From Leisingera sp. JC1 (GTDB lineage: Bacteria; Pseudomonadota; Alphaproteobacteria; Rhodobacterales; Rhodobacteraceae): 64,000 nt of DNA. Positions 54,064 to 63,111 of the stretch are shown here, piece after piece. Position 1 is the stretch's first letter, and each line of letters begins with the position of its first letter. The notes below the pieces were generated by a model, which was not told the origin of the DNA, did not search any database, and saw only the letters and a list, made by a program, of their open reading frames with translations. The stretch is from the NCBI RefSeq assembly GCF_001679925.1, contig NZ_LYUZ01000081.1, positions 241,100 through 305,099 of the forward strand, given 5' to 3'. Made by a program: the position numbers and the translations under genes.

Positions 54064-54940
54064 GAAGCTGGCCGCCGGCACCAAGAAATTCACCACCGCC
54101 GAGGGCGATAAGCTTAAGAAGCGGATCGGGATTTCGCTGGGCAACGCCTGGGAGGGCGAGGATTATTTCCGCGAAAGCCTGGCCAAGGCGCGCAAGGACG
54201 GGGTGAAGTCGGAGAAGCTGGCCGATTTCCAGAAGAACAAGCATTTCAAGGACGGGCTGGTCACCTGGAACAAGGCGGTGGACATCCACCAGGAGGAAGT
54301 CGGCGCGATGAAGGGGTTCTGCGCCGATGCCAAGGCGCATATGGCCAAGCAGCAGGCGCTGCTGAAGGACATCGAGAAGGACCTGAAGAAACGGTCCAAA
54401 TCCTCCGCCTCGAAGAAGGACATTGAGGCGCTGCAGGGCGAGCTGGAGAAGGAGATTGCGGCGGTCAAGAAGGCCTCGGAGTACGAAGGCAAGCTGAATG
54501 CTGCGCAGAAACTGTACGGGGCGAATTTCCAGAAAACGGTCGACAAGATCCTGAAGGAAAAGGCGGACAGCCACGACAAGAAGAAAGACGCGACAGAGCT
54601 GCCGCAGCTGTTGGTGGACCGCAACCTGAAGAAATACACCAATCAGGTCGGCGCGCTGGTGAAGGCGATCAATGCCCATTGCGTGACCGCCATCGACAAG
54701 GCTGGTCAGGACCTGAAGGCCGCAGCGCCGGAGCTGAAGGCGGCAGCGGCGAAATACAAGGATCTGAAGAAGATCAACGACCAGTACCAGACCGCCAGGA
54801 AGAAGTTCCCTGGCGCCATCGAGGATTCCAAGGACAAGAAGAAGCTCTTGGCGACGCTCAAGAAGTTCAATGACCTGACCGCCGCCGCCGAACGCAAGAT
54901 CCGCGGCACCACGGTCACCATCAAAAAAGCTGCGGCGTAA
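54026..54940 (+). CDS. Lysine-rich helical protein of unknown function
   Basis: A 304-residue protein with about 60 lysines (roughly 20 percent) and much alanine and aspartate/glutamate, few aromatics and only two cysteines. It looks like a chain of charged helices with coiled-coil potential (HMAKQQALLKDIEKDLKK; KDIEALQGELEKEIAAVKK). No signal peptide or membrane segment. AGGGAGG lies 5 bases before ATG 54026. I recognise no domain. Candidates would be a DNA- or RNA-binding scaffold, or a cytoskeletal-type filament, but nothing in the sequence decides this. It is monocistronic between lipA (divergent) and a peroxiredoxin. Confidence 0.75.
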   Translation: MAKELEKFKAEAKKLAAGTKKFTTAEGDKLKKRIGISLGNAWEGEDYFRESLAKARKDGVKSEKLADFQKNKHFKDGLVTWNKAVDIHQEEVGAMKGFCADAKAHMAKQQALLKDIEKDLKKRSKSSASKKDIEALQGELEKEIAAVKKASEYEGKLNAAQKLYGANFQKTVDKILKEKADSHDKKKDATELPQLLVDRNLKKYTNQVGALVKAINAHCVTAIDKAGQDLKAAAPELKAAAAKYKDLKKINDQYQTARKKFPGAIEDSKDKKKLLATLKKFNDLTAAAERKIRGTTVTIKKAAA

Positions 54941-55114
54941 CGTCCCTCCCAGGTAGGAAGATGCCGTTTTCACGAGGTTTTCCGGCGCCGGACCGCTGCA
55001 AGTGCGGACAGGCGCAGGAAAGCTGTGCGCAATTCACAGGGATGTGTTGATGCCAGCTTAGAATCATTTTAAGCCTGCCCGCCGAATGAAATCCTCAATC
55101 AGGAGCAAGCTGAG

Positions 55115-55663
55115 ATGAAAGCTGGCGTTAAGCTGCCCGACGTGACCTTCCACACCCGTGTCCGCGACGAAGCAATCGAAGGCCCGAACCCGTTCCGCTG
55201 GGAAGACAAGACCACTGCTGACTACTTTGCAGGCAAGCGCGTTGTGCTGTTCTCGCTGCCGGGCGCCTTCACCCCCACCTGCTCCACCTACCAGCTGCCG
55301 GGCTTTGAAAAAGGCTTTGCCGACTTCCAGGCCGAAGGCATCGACGCGATCTACTGCATGTCGGTGAACGACAGCTTCGTGATGAACGCCTGGGCGCGCG
55401 CGCAGGAACTGGAAAACGTGGACGTGATCCCGGATGGCTCCGGCGAATTCACCCGCAAGATGGGCATGCTGGTCGCCAAGGACAACCTGGGCTTCGGCAA
55501 CCGCTCCTGGCGCTATGCGGCCATCGTCAACAACGGCGTTGTTGAGGCATGGTTCGAAGAGCCGGGCCTGTCCGACAACCACGGCGAAGACCCCTATGGC
55601 GTGTCCTCCCCGGAGACCGTGCTGAAGCACCTGAAAGAAGCCAAGGCGGAAGTGGCTGCCTGA
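55115..55663 (+). CDS. Peroxiredoxin, Prx5-type
   Basis: A 182-residue thiol peroxidase. The peroxidatic cysteine is Cys56 in PGAFTPTCSTYQLPGF, with Thr and Arg partners downstream (NNGVVEAWFEEPG). It has the WEDKTTADYFAGKRVVLFSLPG entry typical of glutaredoxin-coupled Prx5/AhpC-TSA proteins. Ribosome site CAGGAG 12 bases before ATG 55115. It reduces hydrogen peroxide and alkyl peroxides. A hairpin with T-rich tail follows. Confidence 0.93.
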   Translation: MKAGVKLPDVTFHTRVRDEAIEGPNPFRWEDKTTADYFAGKRVVLFSLPGAFTPTCSTYQLPGFEKGFADFQAEGIDAIYCMSVNDSFVMNAWARAQELENVDVIPDGSGEFTRKMGMLVAKDNLGFGNRSWRYAAIVNNGVVEAWFEEPGLSDNHGEDPYGVSSPETVLKHLKEAKAEVAA

Positions 55664-55689
55664 GCCGCCTCCTCTTCGTGCTGACTTCG

Positions 55690-55720
55690 AGGCCCGGCCA
55701 ATGCGCCGGGCCTTTTGCAT
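55690..55720 (+). terminator. Intrinsic terminator after the peroxiredoxin gene
   Basis: AGGCCCGGC/GCCGGGCCT with a 6-base loop (55690-55713), followed by TTTTGCATTTTT. Confidence 0.75.
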
Positions 55721-55826
55721 TTTTCCGCCCCCGGGCACCGGAAAAATTTTGACCCGCACCCGCTTCGCAGCCATTGTCCGGCAGTTGCCGGCAGGACCCG
55801 GCCCCAATGCCGAAAAGGAGAAGAAG

Positions 55827-56288
55827 ATGACGCGCAAGCAATCCGAAACGGTCAAGGAAACTGTCGTTTCGAGCTGGAGCAACAGCCGCAACTACATGAT
55901 GGCAGAGGACGAGTTCACCGGGATCGTGGTCGGCAAAGAGGCCACGGGGTCGGACTATGTCATCACCAACGGCGTGGTTTCCCCCGGCGCGGTCATCCCG
56001 GAGCATTACCACAAGTGGGAAGACCAGACCTTTCACGTCATCGAAGGGCAGCTCGAAGCCCGGATCGGCGGCGAAACCCATACGCTGGGCCCCGGTGACA
56101 GCGTCCATTGCCCGCGCGGCGTGGCGCATTTCATGAAGAATACCGGACAGGTGCAGGCCAAGCTCATCAGCTATATCTTTCCGGGTGACTGGGCCGAGGA
56201 ATTCATGGCGGAGACGTCGCGGCAGAACATGAGCGGCAACCGGGATCTTGCGCTGATCGAAGACCGTTTCGGCGTCGTCTATCTGTAA
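55827..56288 (+). CDS. Cupin domain protein
   Basis: A 153-residue single-cupin protein. The metal-binding motifs are HYHKWEDQTFHVIEGQLEARIGG (HxH and Glu, residues about 63-85) and PGDSVHCPRGVAHFM. A strong ribosome site (AAGGAG) precedes ATG 55827; upstream in-frame codons fall in the terminator and are not used. The function is unknown; related cupins serve as small-molecule isomerases, dioxygenases or sensors. Confidence 0.82.
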   Translation: MTRKQSETVKETVVSSWSNSRNYMMAEDEFTGIVVGKEATGSDYVITNGVVSPGAVIPEHYHKWEDQTFHVIEGQLEARIGGETHTLGPGDSVHCPRGVAHFMKNTGQVQAKLISYIFPGDWAEEFMAETSRQNMSGNRDLALIEDRFGVVYL

Positions 56289-56363
56289 GCCCGGTCAGGC
56301 TGATGGGAAGATGGGGGCCGCTGGTGGCGGCCCGACCCGTTTTTCCAGCCTGGCTGCACGCTC

Positions 56364-57437
56364 CTAGCCGATCATCTCTTCCTGTTGCGGGCTGGTCTCG
56401 CCATAAAACAATGCCAGATGCTGCAGGGCGATGCGCAGGACCACCTTGCCCGATCTGGCAGGCCAGCCCAGATTGCGCTCTGCGGTTTCCAGCCCCTCAA
56501 GGTGGCAGCAGCAGCGCAGGGCGATGTCGCTGAGGCCCGCGCCCAGTTTCTGCAGCGCCTCTGTCATCCTCTGGTGCGCCGCTGCCGCCGCTTCGTGGCT
56601 GGTGCTGCGCATCGGATGGCTGCCTTGGGTAAAATACAGCTCCTCCTGCACCAGATGGCTGCTGATCTGGGCCAGCTCGAAATCCTCGCGCAGCCGCCGC
56701 CCGGCCCGGACCATTGGCTGGGTCAGGAAGGACTTGCCGTCCTTGTCCAGCAGCCGGGCTAGCATCTCCAGCGGGGTTTCGGCTCCGCTGTAGCGGGACT
56801 TGCGGCCCAGTCCCCCGCCCTCGCCTGCCTCAGGCGCCTCAAACGGTGTCTGCGCTTCGGCAAAACCGCCCTCCAGCCGGGCGCGGGCACGGTTTTCCTG
56901 GTCGGCAATGATCCGGTTCAGTGCCGCGCGGCCGCCTGCAGTGATCGCATAGCGGCTGATCCGGCCCTTGCGCGAGCAGGCGATCCAGCCGGTCAGCGCC
57001 AGAGCGCCTGCCAGTGGACGCGACACCGCCACCTTGTGCCCGTCGGCTTCATGGCCTTCGCGCACCACAACGGCCATTTCCATGCCTTCGGCCGCCGCCA
57101 GAACCGCGCCGCCGCGGCTGAGCAGGGTCAGCACGCTGGCCGCCTCCCGCTCAAACCCCGAGCGCAGGCTGCGGCTGGTGGCAGAAGGCTTTTCGGTCTG
57201 CCGAGGGTCCGCGGAGGCGGAATTATAGCGTCCGGCCAGATAGGTCAGCACCTCATCAATCAGCGGATCGTCCCGCAGGATCTCTACCCGACGGACCTGG
57301 CGCAGGATGGTGGATGGATGGCAGCCCGCCTTACGGGCCAGCTGGCGGATCGGGCGGCCTGCCTCGGTGTGCTGAAGGTAGCGGCAGGTTTCCAGCGGCA
57401 CCCAGCCTGGAAAGGGTGCCTGAGTCATATTTTGCAT
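56364..57437 (-). CDS. DUF6456 domain protein with helix-turn-helix
   Basis: A 357-residue protein. An N-terminal helix-turn-helix of resolvase-like type (GRPIRQLARKAGCHPSTILRQVRRVE, residues about 27-52) suggests DNA binding. The middle has RYAITAGGRAALNR, a winged-helix-like segment, and the C-terminal part (about 215-350: ESPLEMLARLLDKDG-like TPLEMLARLLDKDGKSF, and HHCCHLEGLETAERNLGW-like CCCHLEGLETAERNLGWPARSGKVVLR in part) is DUF6456, common in alphaproteobacteria. It is divergent from the DUF6477 gene. Role unknown, possibly a transcription regulator of a conserved family. Confidence 0.78.
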   Translation of the reverse strand: MQNMTQAPFPGWVPLETCRYLQHTEAGRPIRQLARKAGCHPSTILRQVRRVEILRDDPLIDEVLTYLAGRYNSASADPRQTEKPSATSRSLRSGFEREAASVLTLLSRGGAVLAAAEGMEMAVVVREGHEADGHKVAVSRPLAGALALTGWIACSRKGRISRYAITAGGRAALNRIIADQENRARARLEGGFAEAQTPFEAPEAGEGGGLGRKSRYSGAETPLEMLARLLDKDGKSFLTQPMVRAGRRLREDFELAQISSHLVQEELYFTQGSHPMRSTSHEAAAAAHQRMTEALQKLGAGLSDIALRCCCHLEGLETAERNLGWPARSGKVVLRIALQHLALFYGETSPQQEEMIG

Positions 57438-57669
57438 TCGTAACCCCCGGTCGTTAGCCAGGCTGCCGGGTCAGCCGCACTCAAAGGTGCCTGCGGCATG
57501 CCCCTTTACGCCCGGCTGAAGTTGGACAAAAGCGCGGATCGGACGTCATTGTTTCCAGAAAAAACATAATCATCATAAAACGGACCGTTCGCCGGTCGCC
57601 CCCTTTCCGCAACACCACCTGTGGTTGTGTTATAGCAATGCCAGATCAGAGATAGGAAAGGAGACAATC

Positions 57670-58020
57670 ATGCAGGATGTATTCAGCCGCGTTTCGTTGC
57701 TCCGGCGCCCGGGAATTCTGGCGCGGGCGGCCCGGTTGGGCGCCCGGAATTACTGCCGCAAACGCGACCTGCGGCGCATTCTGGGCTACGGCGAGGTGCC
57801 CAAACCTGCCGCCGCCGTGATGCAACTGCTGGAACTGGAGGAAGCGCTCAACACCGCGCGCAAGGCAGGCGAGGCCGGGTATTCGATGATCCGCCATGTC
57901 GATGTGCTGATTGCGCTGGCGGGCGAGGCCGCCTGCCTGAAAGCCCGCGCAAAAACAAGAACGGCGGCCCCGCGGGACCGCCGTTTTTCCGCGGCAGAGG
58001 GTGCGGCCCCCTGCCCCTGA
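57670..58020 (+). CDS. DUF6477 family small protein
   Basis: A 116-residue basic protein. The conserved part is residues 1-95 (SLLRRPGILARAARLGARNY, RDLRRILGYGE, LLELEEALNTARKAG), a pattern I associate with DUF6477 of Rhodobacterales. A strong ribosome site (AGGAG) precedes ATG 57670. Unusually, the last 20 codons (from about residue 96) run through an intrinsic-terminator sequence, so the C-terminus is odd and the message may be cut before its stop codon. No function is known. Confidence 0.72.
   Translation: MQDVFSRVSLLRRPGILARAARLGARNYCRKRDLRRILGYGEVPKPAAAVMQLLELEEALNTARKAGEAGYSMIRHVDVLIALAGEAACLKARAKTRTAAPRDRRFSAAEGAAPCP
57961..57988 (+). terminator. Terminator hairpin inside the 3' end of the DUF6477 gene
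   Basis: ACGGCGG (57961-57967) pairs with CCGCCGT (57978-57984), flanking a loop that can extend the stem by CCC/GGG, followed by TTTTT (57984-57988). It lies 30 bp before the in-frame stop at 58018. Confidence 0.6.
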
Positions 58021-58035
58021 TTTTCAAGCCCGTGC

Positions 58036-59583
58036 TTACATGAAGGCGTCGGGCATGGAGGCCTTCTTCTCGGCCACATATTCATCCAGCGCCATCTTGA
58101 TGGACGGATCCAGCGCCGGCTGCTCGTAGGTGGCCAGCAGCTTCTCGACCCGGCTTTCGGCCAGCGCATAGGTGTCGCGCGCGCCTTCTTCTTCCCACTG
58201 TTCGAACGGCTTGTAGTCAAGCAGGTCGGACTTCCAGAAGGCCGATTTGAAGTTCGCCTGGGTGTGGGCGCAGCCAAGGTAGTGGCCGCCGGGCCCGACT
58301 TCGCGGATGGCATCCATTGCCTGGCCGTTCTCGTCCACGGAAATACCCTTGGCGAGGCCATGCAGTGTGCCCAGCTGGTCAGCGTCCATCACGAATTTCT
58401 CGAAGTCGGCAACCAGGCCGCCCTCAAGCCAGCCGCAGGAGTGCAGCATAAAGTTCACGCCGGACATCAGGCCCATGTTGAGCGAGTTGGCGGTTTCATA
58501 AGCCGCCTGCGCATCCGGCAGCTTGGAGCCGCAGAAGGAGCCGGCCGAACGGAACGGAACACCCAGGCGGCGGGCCAGCTGGCCTGCGCCATAGGTGACC
58601 AGCGACGCTTCGGGAGTGCCGAAGGTCGGGGCGCCGGAGTTCATGTCGATCGAGGACACGAAGGCGCCGAAGATCGCGGGCGCGCCGGGGCGGCACAGCT
58701 GGTTGTAGGCGATACCGGCCAGAACCTCGGCCAGCACCTGCGTGAGGGTGCCTGCCACCGACACCGGCGCCATGGCGCCGCCGACGATGAACGGCGAGAT
58801 GATGCAGGCCTGCATGTTCTGGGCATAGACCTCGAGCGAGCCCATCATCACGTCGTCGAAGGTCATCGGCGAGTTGATGTTGGTCAGCGAGGTCATCACG
58901 GTGTTGTTCTGCACGAACTCCTTGCCGAACAGGATGCCCGCCATATCGACGGAGTCCTGGGCACGGCTGGGTTCGGTGACGGAGCCCATGAACGGTTTGT
59001 CGCTGAGGGTCATATGCGCCATCAGCATGTCCAGGTGGCGCTTGTTCACCGGGATGTCGGTGGGTTCGCAAACGGTGCCGCCGGAGTGGTGCAGCCACTT
59101 GGACATATAGGCCAGCTTCACGAACTTGTTGAAGTCGTCCATGGTCGCATAGCGGCGGCCGCCGCTGCGGGTGCGCACGAAGGGCGGGCCGTAGACCGGT
59201 GCCAGAACCAGGTTGCGGCCGCCGATGACCACCGATTTCTCGGGGTTGCGGGCGTGCTGGGTGAACTCGGCCGGTGCGGTTTCGCACAGCTTGCGGGCCA
59301 GGCCGCGGGGGATGCGCACGCGCTCGCCCTGGACATCGGCACCTGCCTCGCGCCAGCGCTGCAGCGCCGCCGGGTTGTCAACGAAATTGACGCCGACCTC
59401 TTCCAGGATCGTGTCCGCGTTGTACTCGATGATCTCCAGCGCTTCCTCGTTCAGGATCTCGAAGTTCGGAATGTTGCGCTCGATGTACTTGGCGGTTTCG
59501 ATCTTGACGCTGGTGCGCTCGGCGCGGCGGGCGGCGCCGCCGCCGGAACCGCGGGCACGACGGCGCGGGGCTGCTTCTGTCAT
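58036..59583 (-). CDS. Trimethylamine methyltransferase family protein (MttB-like, non-pyrrolysine)
   Basis: A 515-residue corrinoid-protein methyltransferase of the MttB superfamily. The frame is uninterrupted, with no in-frame TAG, so this is the non-pyrrolysine branch, which includes glycine-betaine and other quaternary-amine demethylases. Characteristic segments: ARNPEKSVVIGGRNLVLAP, DDFNKFVKLAYMSKWLHHSGG, HLDMLMAHMTLSDKPFMGS, GGAMAPVSVAGTLTQVLAEVLAG, and HSCGWLEGGLVADFEKFVMDADQLG (in part). The N-terminus has a basic tail RRRARGSGGGAARRAER. Which amine it uses is not visible; no corrinoid protein gene is adjacent. Confidence 0.88.
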   Translation of the reverse strand: MTEAAPRRRARGSGGGAARRAERTSVKIETAKYIERNIPNFEILNEEALEIIEYNADTILEEVGVNFVDNPAALQRWREAGADVQGERVRIPRGLARKLCETAPAEFTQHARNPEKSVVIGGRNLVLAPVYGPPFVRTRSGGRRYATMDDFNKFVKLAYMSKWLHHSGGTVCEPTDIPVNKRHLDMLMAHMTLSDKPFMGSVTEPSRAQDSVDMAGILFGKEFVQNNTVMTSLTNINSPMTFDDVMMGSLEVYAQNMQACIISPFIVGGAMAPVSVAGTLTQVLAEVLAGIAYNQLCRPGAPAIFGAFVSSIDMNSGAPTFGTPEASLVTYGAGQLARRLGVPFRSAGSFCGSKLPDAQAAYETANSLNMGLMSGVNFMLHSCGWLEGGLVADFEKFVMDADQLGTLHGLAKGISVDENGQAMDAIREVGPGGHYLGCAHTQANFKSAFWKSDLLDYKPFEQWEEEGARDTYALAESRVEKLLATYEQPALDPSIKMALDEYVAEKKASMPDAFM

Positions 59584-59826
59584 GGTTTATCCTCACCACA
59601 GGCATTTCATTGCGAAGGGTATTATAGCCCTCGCGCGCGCCGCCGCCGCAGGATTGCGGCCATTCAAGTTGAAAAGCGACATTGCCGGAGCATTTTCCAC
59701 CGCGCCGGTGGACTTTAGCATACCTTTGGCACGCGGGATGCCCGTCTGCCGTTAAATGACGCACGCTCCCCGGCAAGGCGGCCAAACCCCCTTGCGGAAA
59801 ACGCGTTCCTGCCCTATGGCGCGTGC

Positions 59827-61395
59827 ATGACAGAGACATCCCATGACCGCCTTCTCATCATCGACTTTGGCAGCCAGGTCACGCAACTGATTGCGCGCCG
59901 CCTGCGCGAGCTGAACGTCTATTGCGAAATCCACCCCTATCAGAATGTCACCATGGACTTTGTGCGCGAACTGGCGCCCAAGGCGGTGATCTTCTCGGGC
60001 GGGCCGGACAGCGTGACCCGCGAGGGCAGCCCGCGGGCGCCGCAGGAGATTTTCGATTATGGCGTGCCGATCCTGGGCATCTGCTATGGCCAGCAGGTGA
60101 TGATGCACCAGCTGGGCGGCAAGGTGGAAAGCGGCCATGGCACTGCGGAATTCGGCCGCGCCTTTGTGACTCCCACCGTGGAAACACCGCCGCTGCTGGA
60201 AGGCTGGTTCGCAAACGACAACGACCGCGAGCAGGTCTGGATGTCGCACGGCGACCACGTCAGCAAGATCGCCCCGGGGTTCGAGGTCTACGGCACCTCC
60301 CCCAATGCGCCTTTTGCCATCACCGCCGATGTCAGCCGCAATTTCTATGCGGTGCAGTTCCACCCGGAAGTGCACCACACCCCGAACGGCGCCAAGCTCT
60401 ATGAAAACTTTGTCAAACTGGCGGGTTTCTCGGGCGACTGGACCATGGGCGCCTACCGCGAGCAGATGATCGAGAAGATCCGCGAGCAGGTCGGCGACAA
60501 GAAGGTGATCTGCGGATTGTCCGGCGGCGTCGACTCCTCGGTTGCGGCGATCCTGATCCACGAGGCGATCGGCGACCAGCTGACCTGTGTGTTCGTGGAC
60601 CATGGCCTGCTGCGCAAGAACGAGGCGGAAGAAGTCGTTTCAATGTTCCGCGACAACTACAACATCCAGCTGATCCACGCGGATGAGAGCGATCTGTTCC
60701 TGGGCGAGCTGGACGGCCAGTCCGACCCGGAAACCAAGCGTAAAATCATCGGCAAGCTGTTCATCGACGTGTTCCAGAAACACGCCGACACCATCGACGG
60801 CGCCGAGTTCCTGGCGCAGGGCACCCTGTATCCGGATGTGATCGAATCCGTGTCCTTCTCGGGCGGGCCTTCGGTCACCATCAAATCGCACCACAATGTG
60901 GGCGGCCTGCCGGAGAAGATGGGCCTGAAACTCGTGGAACCGCTGCGCGAGCTGTTCAAGGACGAGGTCCGCGCATTGGGCCGCGAACTGGGCCTGCCGC
61001 AGAGCTTTATCGGCCGCCACCCCTTCCCCGGACCGGGCCTGGCAATCCGCTGCCCCGGCGAGATCACCCGCGAGAAGCTGGAGATCCTGCGCGAGGCGGA
61101 TGCGATCTATATCGACCAGATCCGCAAGCATGGCCTGTATGACGACATCTGGCAGGCCTTCGTGGCGATTCTGCCGGTCCGCACCGTTGGCGTGATGGGC
61201 GACGGCCGCACCTACGACTACGCCTGCGCCCTGCGCGCGGTGACTTCGGTTGATGGCATGACTGCGGACTACTACCCGTTCAGCCACGAGTTCCTGGGCG
61301 AGACCGCCACCCGGATCATCAACGAGGTTAAAGGCATCAACCGCTGCACCTATGACATCACTTCGAAGCCTCCGGGAACCATCGAGTGGGAATGA
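59827..61395 (+). CDS. guaA: GMP synthase (glutamine-hydrolysing)
   Basis: A 522-residue enzyme that aminates XMP to GMP. The N-terminal glutamine amidotransferase has the nucleophile Cys86 in ILGICYGQQ and the His in [10 protein letters not shown]. The ATP-pyrophosphatase domain begins near residue 215 with [16 protein letters not shown] (P-loop), and the C-terminal dimerisation domain ends [10 protein letters not shown], the fixed C-terminus of GuaA. Start at ATG 59827. It is divergent from the MttB-like gene (243-bp gap, no clear promoter) and ends in an intrinsic terminator. Confidence 0.97.
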   Translation: MTETSHDRLLIIDFGSQVTQLIARRLRELNVYCEIHPYQNVTMDFVRELAPKAVIFSGGPDSVTREGSPRAPQEIFDYGVPILGICYGQQVMMHQLGGKVESGHGTAEFGRAFVTPTVETPPLLEGWFANDNDREQVWMSHGDHVSKIAPGFEVYGTSPNAPFAITADVSRNFYAVQFHPEVHHTPNGAKLYENFVKLAGFSGDWTMGAYREQMIEKIREQVGDKKVICGLSGGVDSSVAAILIHEAIGDQLTCVFVDHGLLRKNEAEEVVSMFRDNYNIQLIHADESDLFLGELDGQSDPETKRKIIGKLFIDVFQKHADTIDGAEFLAQGTLYPDVIESVSFSGGPSVTIKSHHNVGGLPEKMGLKLVEPLRELFKDEVRALGRELGLPQSFIGRHPFPGPGLAIRCPGEITREKLEILREADAIYIDQIRKHGLYDDIWQAFVAILPVRTVGVMGDGRTYDYACALRAVTSVDGMTADYYPFSHEFLGETATRIINEVKGINRCTYDITSKPPGTIEWE

Positions 61396-61410
61396 TCTGA
61401 CTTTATAGAG

Positions 61411-61437
61411 CCCCGGCCGGTTTGGCCGGGGTTTTTC
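61411..61437 (+). terminator. Intrinsic terminator after guaA
   Basis: CCCCGGCC/GGCCGGGG with a 5-base loop (61411-61431) followed by TTTTTC. Confidence 0.85.
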
Positions 61438-61517
61438 TTATTCTGCGGCAAGCGATTAACGTATCCGTCAGACCTCTTTGGAATAGTCCCCGAAACACGA
61501 CAGTTTTGGAGAACCCA

Positions 61518-63026
61518 ATGATTATTTGCCACCCGCTGAAACTCATCTTCATCAAGACCAAGAAGGTAGGTGGCACGTCGTTTGAAATTGCCCTGTCCAG
61601 CTTTTGCGACGACACAAGCATTATCACTCCGATCTCGCCCGACGACGAAAAGACCCGTGCAGACCTGGGCTATCCAGGTGCGCAGAATCACCAGCACCAG
61701 GCCTGGCCGGATGGCTCCGGAACAAGTGCCGGTTTCTACAACCACATCCCCGCCGAAGAGGCCCGCAAACTGATCCCGCAGGACATCTGGGACAGCTACA
61801 CCAAGGTCACAATCTGGCGCGATCCCTTTGACGCCATAATCTCCCGCTACTACTGGGAAAAAGCCGACGCCGCCGGAATTCCTTTCGGACAGTTCGTGCA
61901 GCGGTTTCCCGGCATGCTGACAGAAAACATCCAGATTGCTCCGCTGGAGGGCCCGTCTGCGCCGGATGTTTTCCTGCGTTACGAACACTTGGAAGAAGAC
62001 ATCGCCGCACTGGGCATCGACGGGCTGTGGGAGCGGTTTTCCAGCCTGCGGGCCAAAGGGGCGTTCCGCCCGAAGTCCGGCACAGACCCTGCCACGCTCT
62101 TTGCACGGCATCCTGACGCCGCAGACATTGTGGCAAAGAAATGCGCCGTTGAGATCCGCAAGTTCGGCTATACGCGCCCGGGCGCTCCAGCGGCGGCTGC
62201 CGCCATACCGGAAAAGCCCCGTGCAAACGACTTTATCTTCGCCCTTTCAGCCGGGCGTACCGGCACCGCCTGGCTGGCCCAGCTGTTGGGCGACAACCTG
62301 GAAATCAACTCTGTGCACGAGCCCATGGGCATCGAAGATTTCGGAACGCAAATGCCGGAAATCAGGCACATGCGAATGTTCAACACCTACGGCATGAACG
62401 AAAGTGTGAGAGGCTTCTGGAAGAACAAGTTGGATTCTCTGGAAGCCCCATATGCGGAATCCAATCACACTCTGGGCAAATGCGGGCTGATTGAGGCATT
62501 GGCAGGAAGCAGCATCCGCGACCGGACCACGGTGATCATCCTGCGCCGCGATCTAGCCAAGCAATGCGCGAGTTATGTGCACCGCAATGACTTCTTCAAT
62601 ATCACCCTCAGATGGCAATGGTATCTGGACATGGGCTATCGGAATTGGATCGTGGACCCGGCCAAATTCATGCAACTGGGGCAAGTTGGATGCGCCGTGT
62701 GGTACGCCTTGGAGATGGAGGCGCGCTACGCCTATTACCTGCTGACCTACGGACAGCAGATCAAATTCGTTGCTGCAAAGCTGGAAGAAGCGGTCACGCC
62801 GGCAGGAGCCACCAAGCTTCTGGCAGAACTGGGACACAAGGGCCGGATTTTCCTGCCGGAGAAAAGAAACGCCACACGCGACAAATCCGGGGTGATCGAA
62901 GAATTGACGGCCGAAATCCGAACGCTGCTGAACCGGGTGAATTTCGATCCCATCGCAGCCGCCGCCGCCTATATCAAGTCGGGACGCAGGCTGGATGCGC
63001 AGGCGATGAGCCGCGCTGCGGCCTGA
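61518..63026 (+). CDS. Tandem sulfotransferase-like protein
   Basis: A 502-residue cytoplasmic protein in which two sulfotransferase-type P-loop folds appear in one chain. The first (residues about 1-222) has the PAPS 5'-phosphosulfate loop KTKKVGGTSFE (13-23) and the 3'-phosphate motif WRDPFDAIISRY (100-111). The second (about 236-475) has SAGRTGTAWLAQLL (244-257) and LRRDLAKQCASYVHRND (342-358). A short alanine-rich linker (223-235) joins them. I choose ATG 61518, nine bases after GGAGAA. Acceptor unknown; carbohydrate or surface-polymer sulfation is plausible. Both halves keep their motifs, so either may be active. It stands alone. Confidence 0.78.
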   Translation: MIICHPLKLIFIKTKKVGGTSFEIALSSFCDDTSIITPISPDDEKTRADLGYPGAQNHQHQAWPDGSGTSAGFYNHIPAEEARKLIPQDIWDSYTKVTIWRDPFDAIISRYYWEKADAAGIPFGQFVQRFPGMLTENIQIAPLEGPSAPDVFLRYEHLEEDIAALGIDGLWERFSSLRAKGAFRPKSGTDPATLFARHPDAADIVAKKCAVEIRKFGYTRPGAPAAAAAIPEKPRANDFIFALSAGRTGTAWLAQLLGDNLEINSVHEPMGIEDFGTQMPEIRHMRMFNTYGMNESVRGFWKNKLDSLEAPYAESNHTLGKCGLIEALAGSSIRDRTTVIILRRDLAKQCASYVHRNDFFNITLRWQWYLDMGYRNWIVDPAKFMQLGQVGCAVWYALEMEARYAYYLLTYGQQIKFVAAKLEEAVTPAGATKLLAELGHKGRIFLPEKRNATRDKSGVIEELTAEIRTLLNRVNFDPIAAAAAYIKSGRRLDAQAMSRAAA

Positions 63027-63111
63027 GGCCGACACCTGCCCCGAAGCGTTCTGCTTGACCCCGCAGGGAAAATCCGCCTCTCCTCGCACTGGCTAATACA
63101 GTGAGGCAGGC

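Noticed and set aside
58036-59583. Pyrrolysine-containing MttB
   Set aside because: There is no in-frame TAG and no pyl genes nearby.
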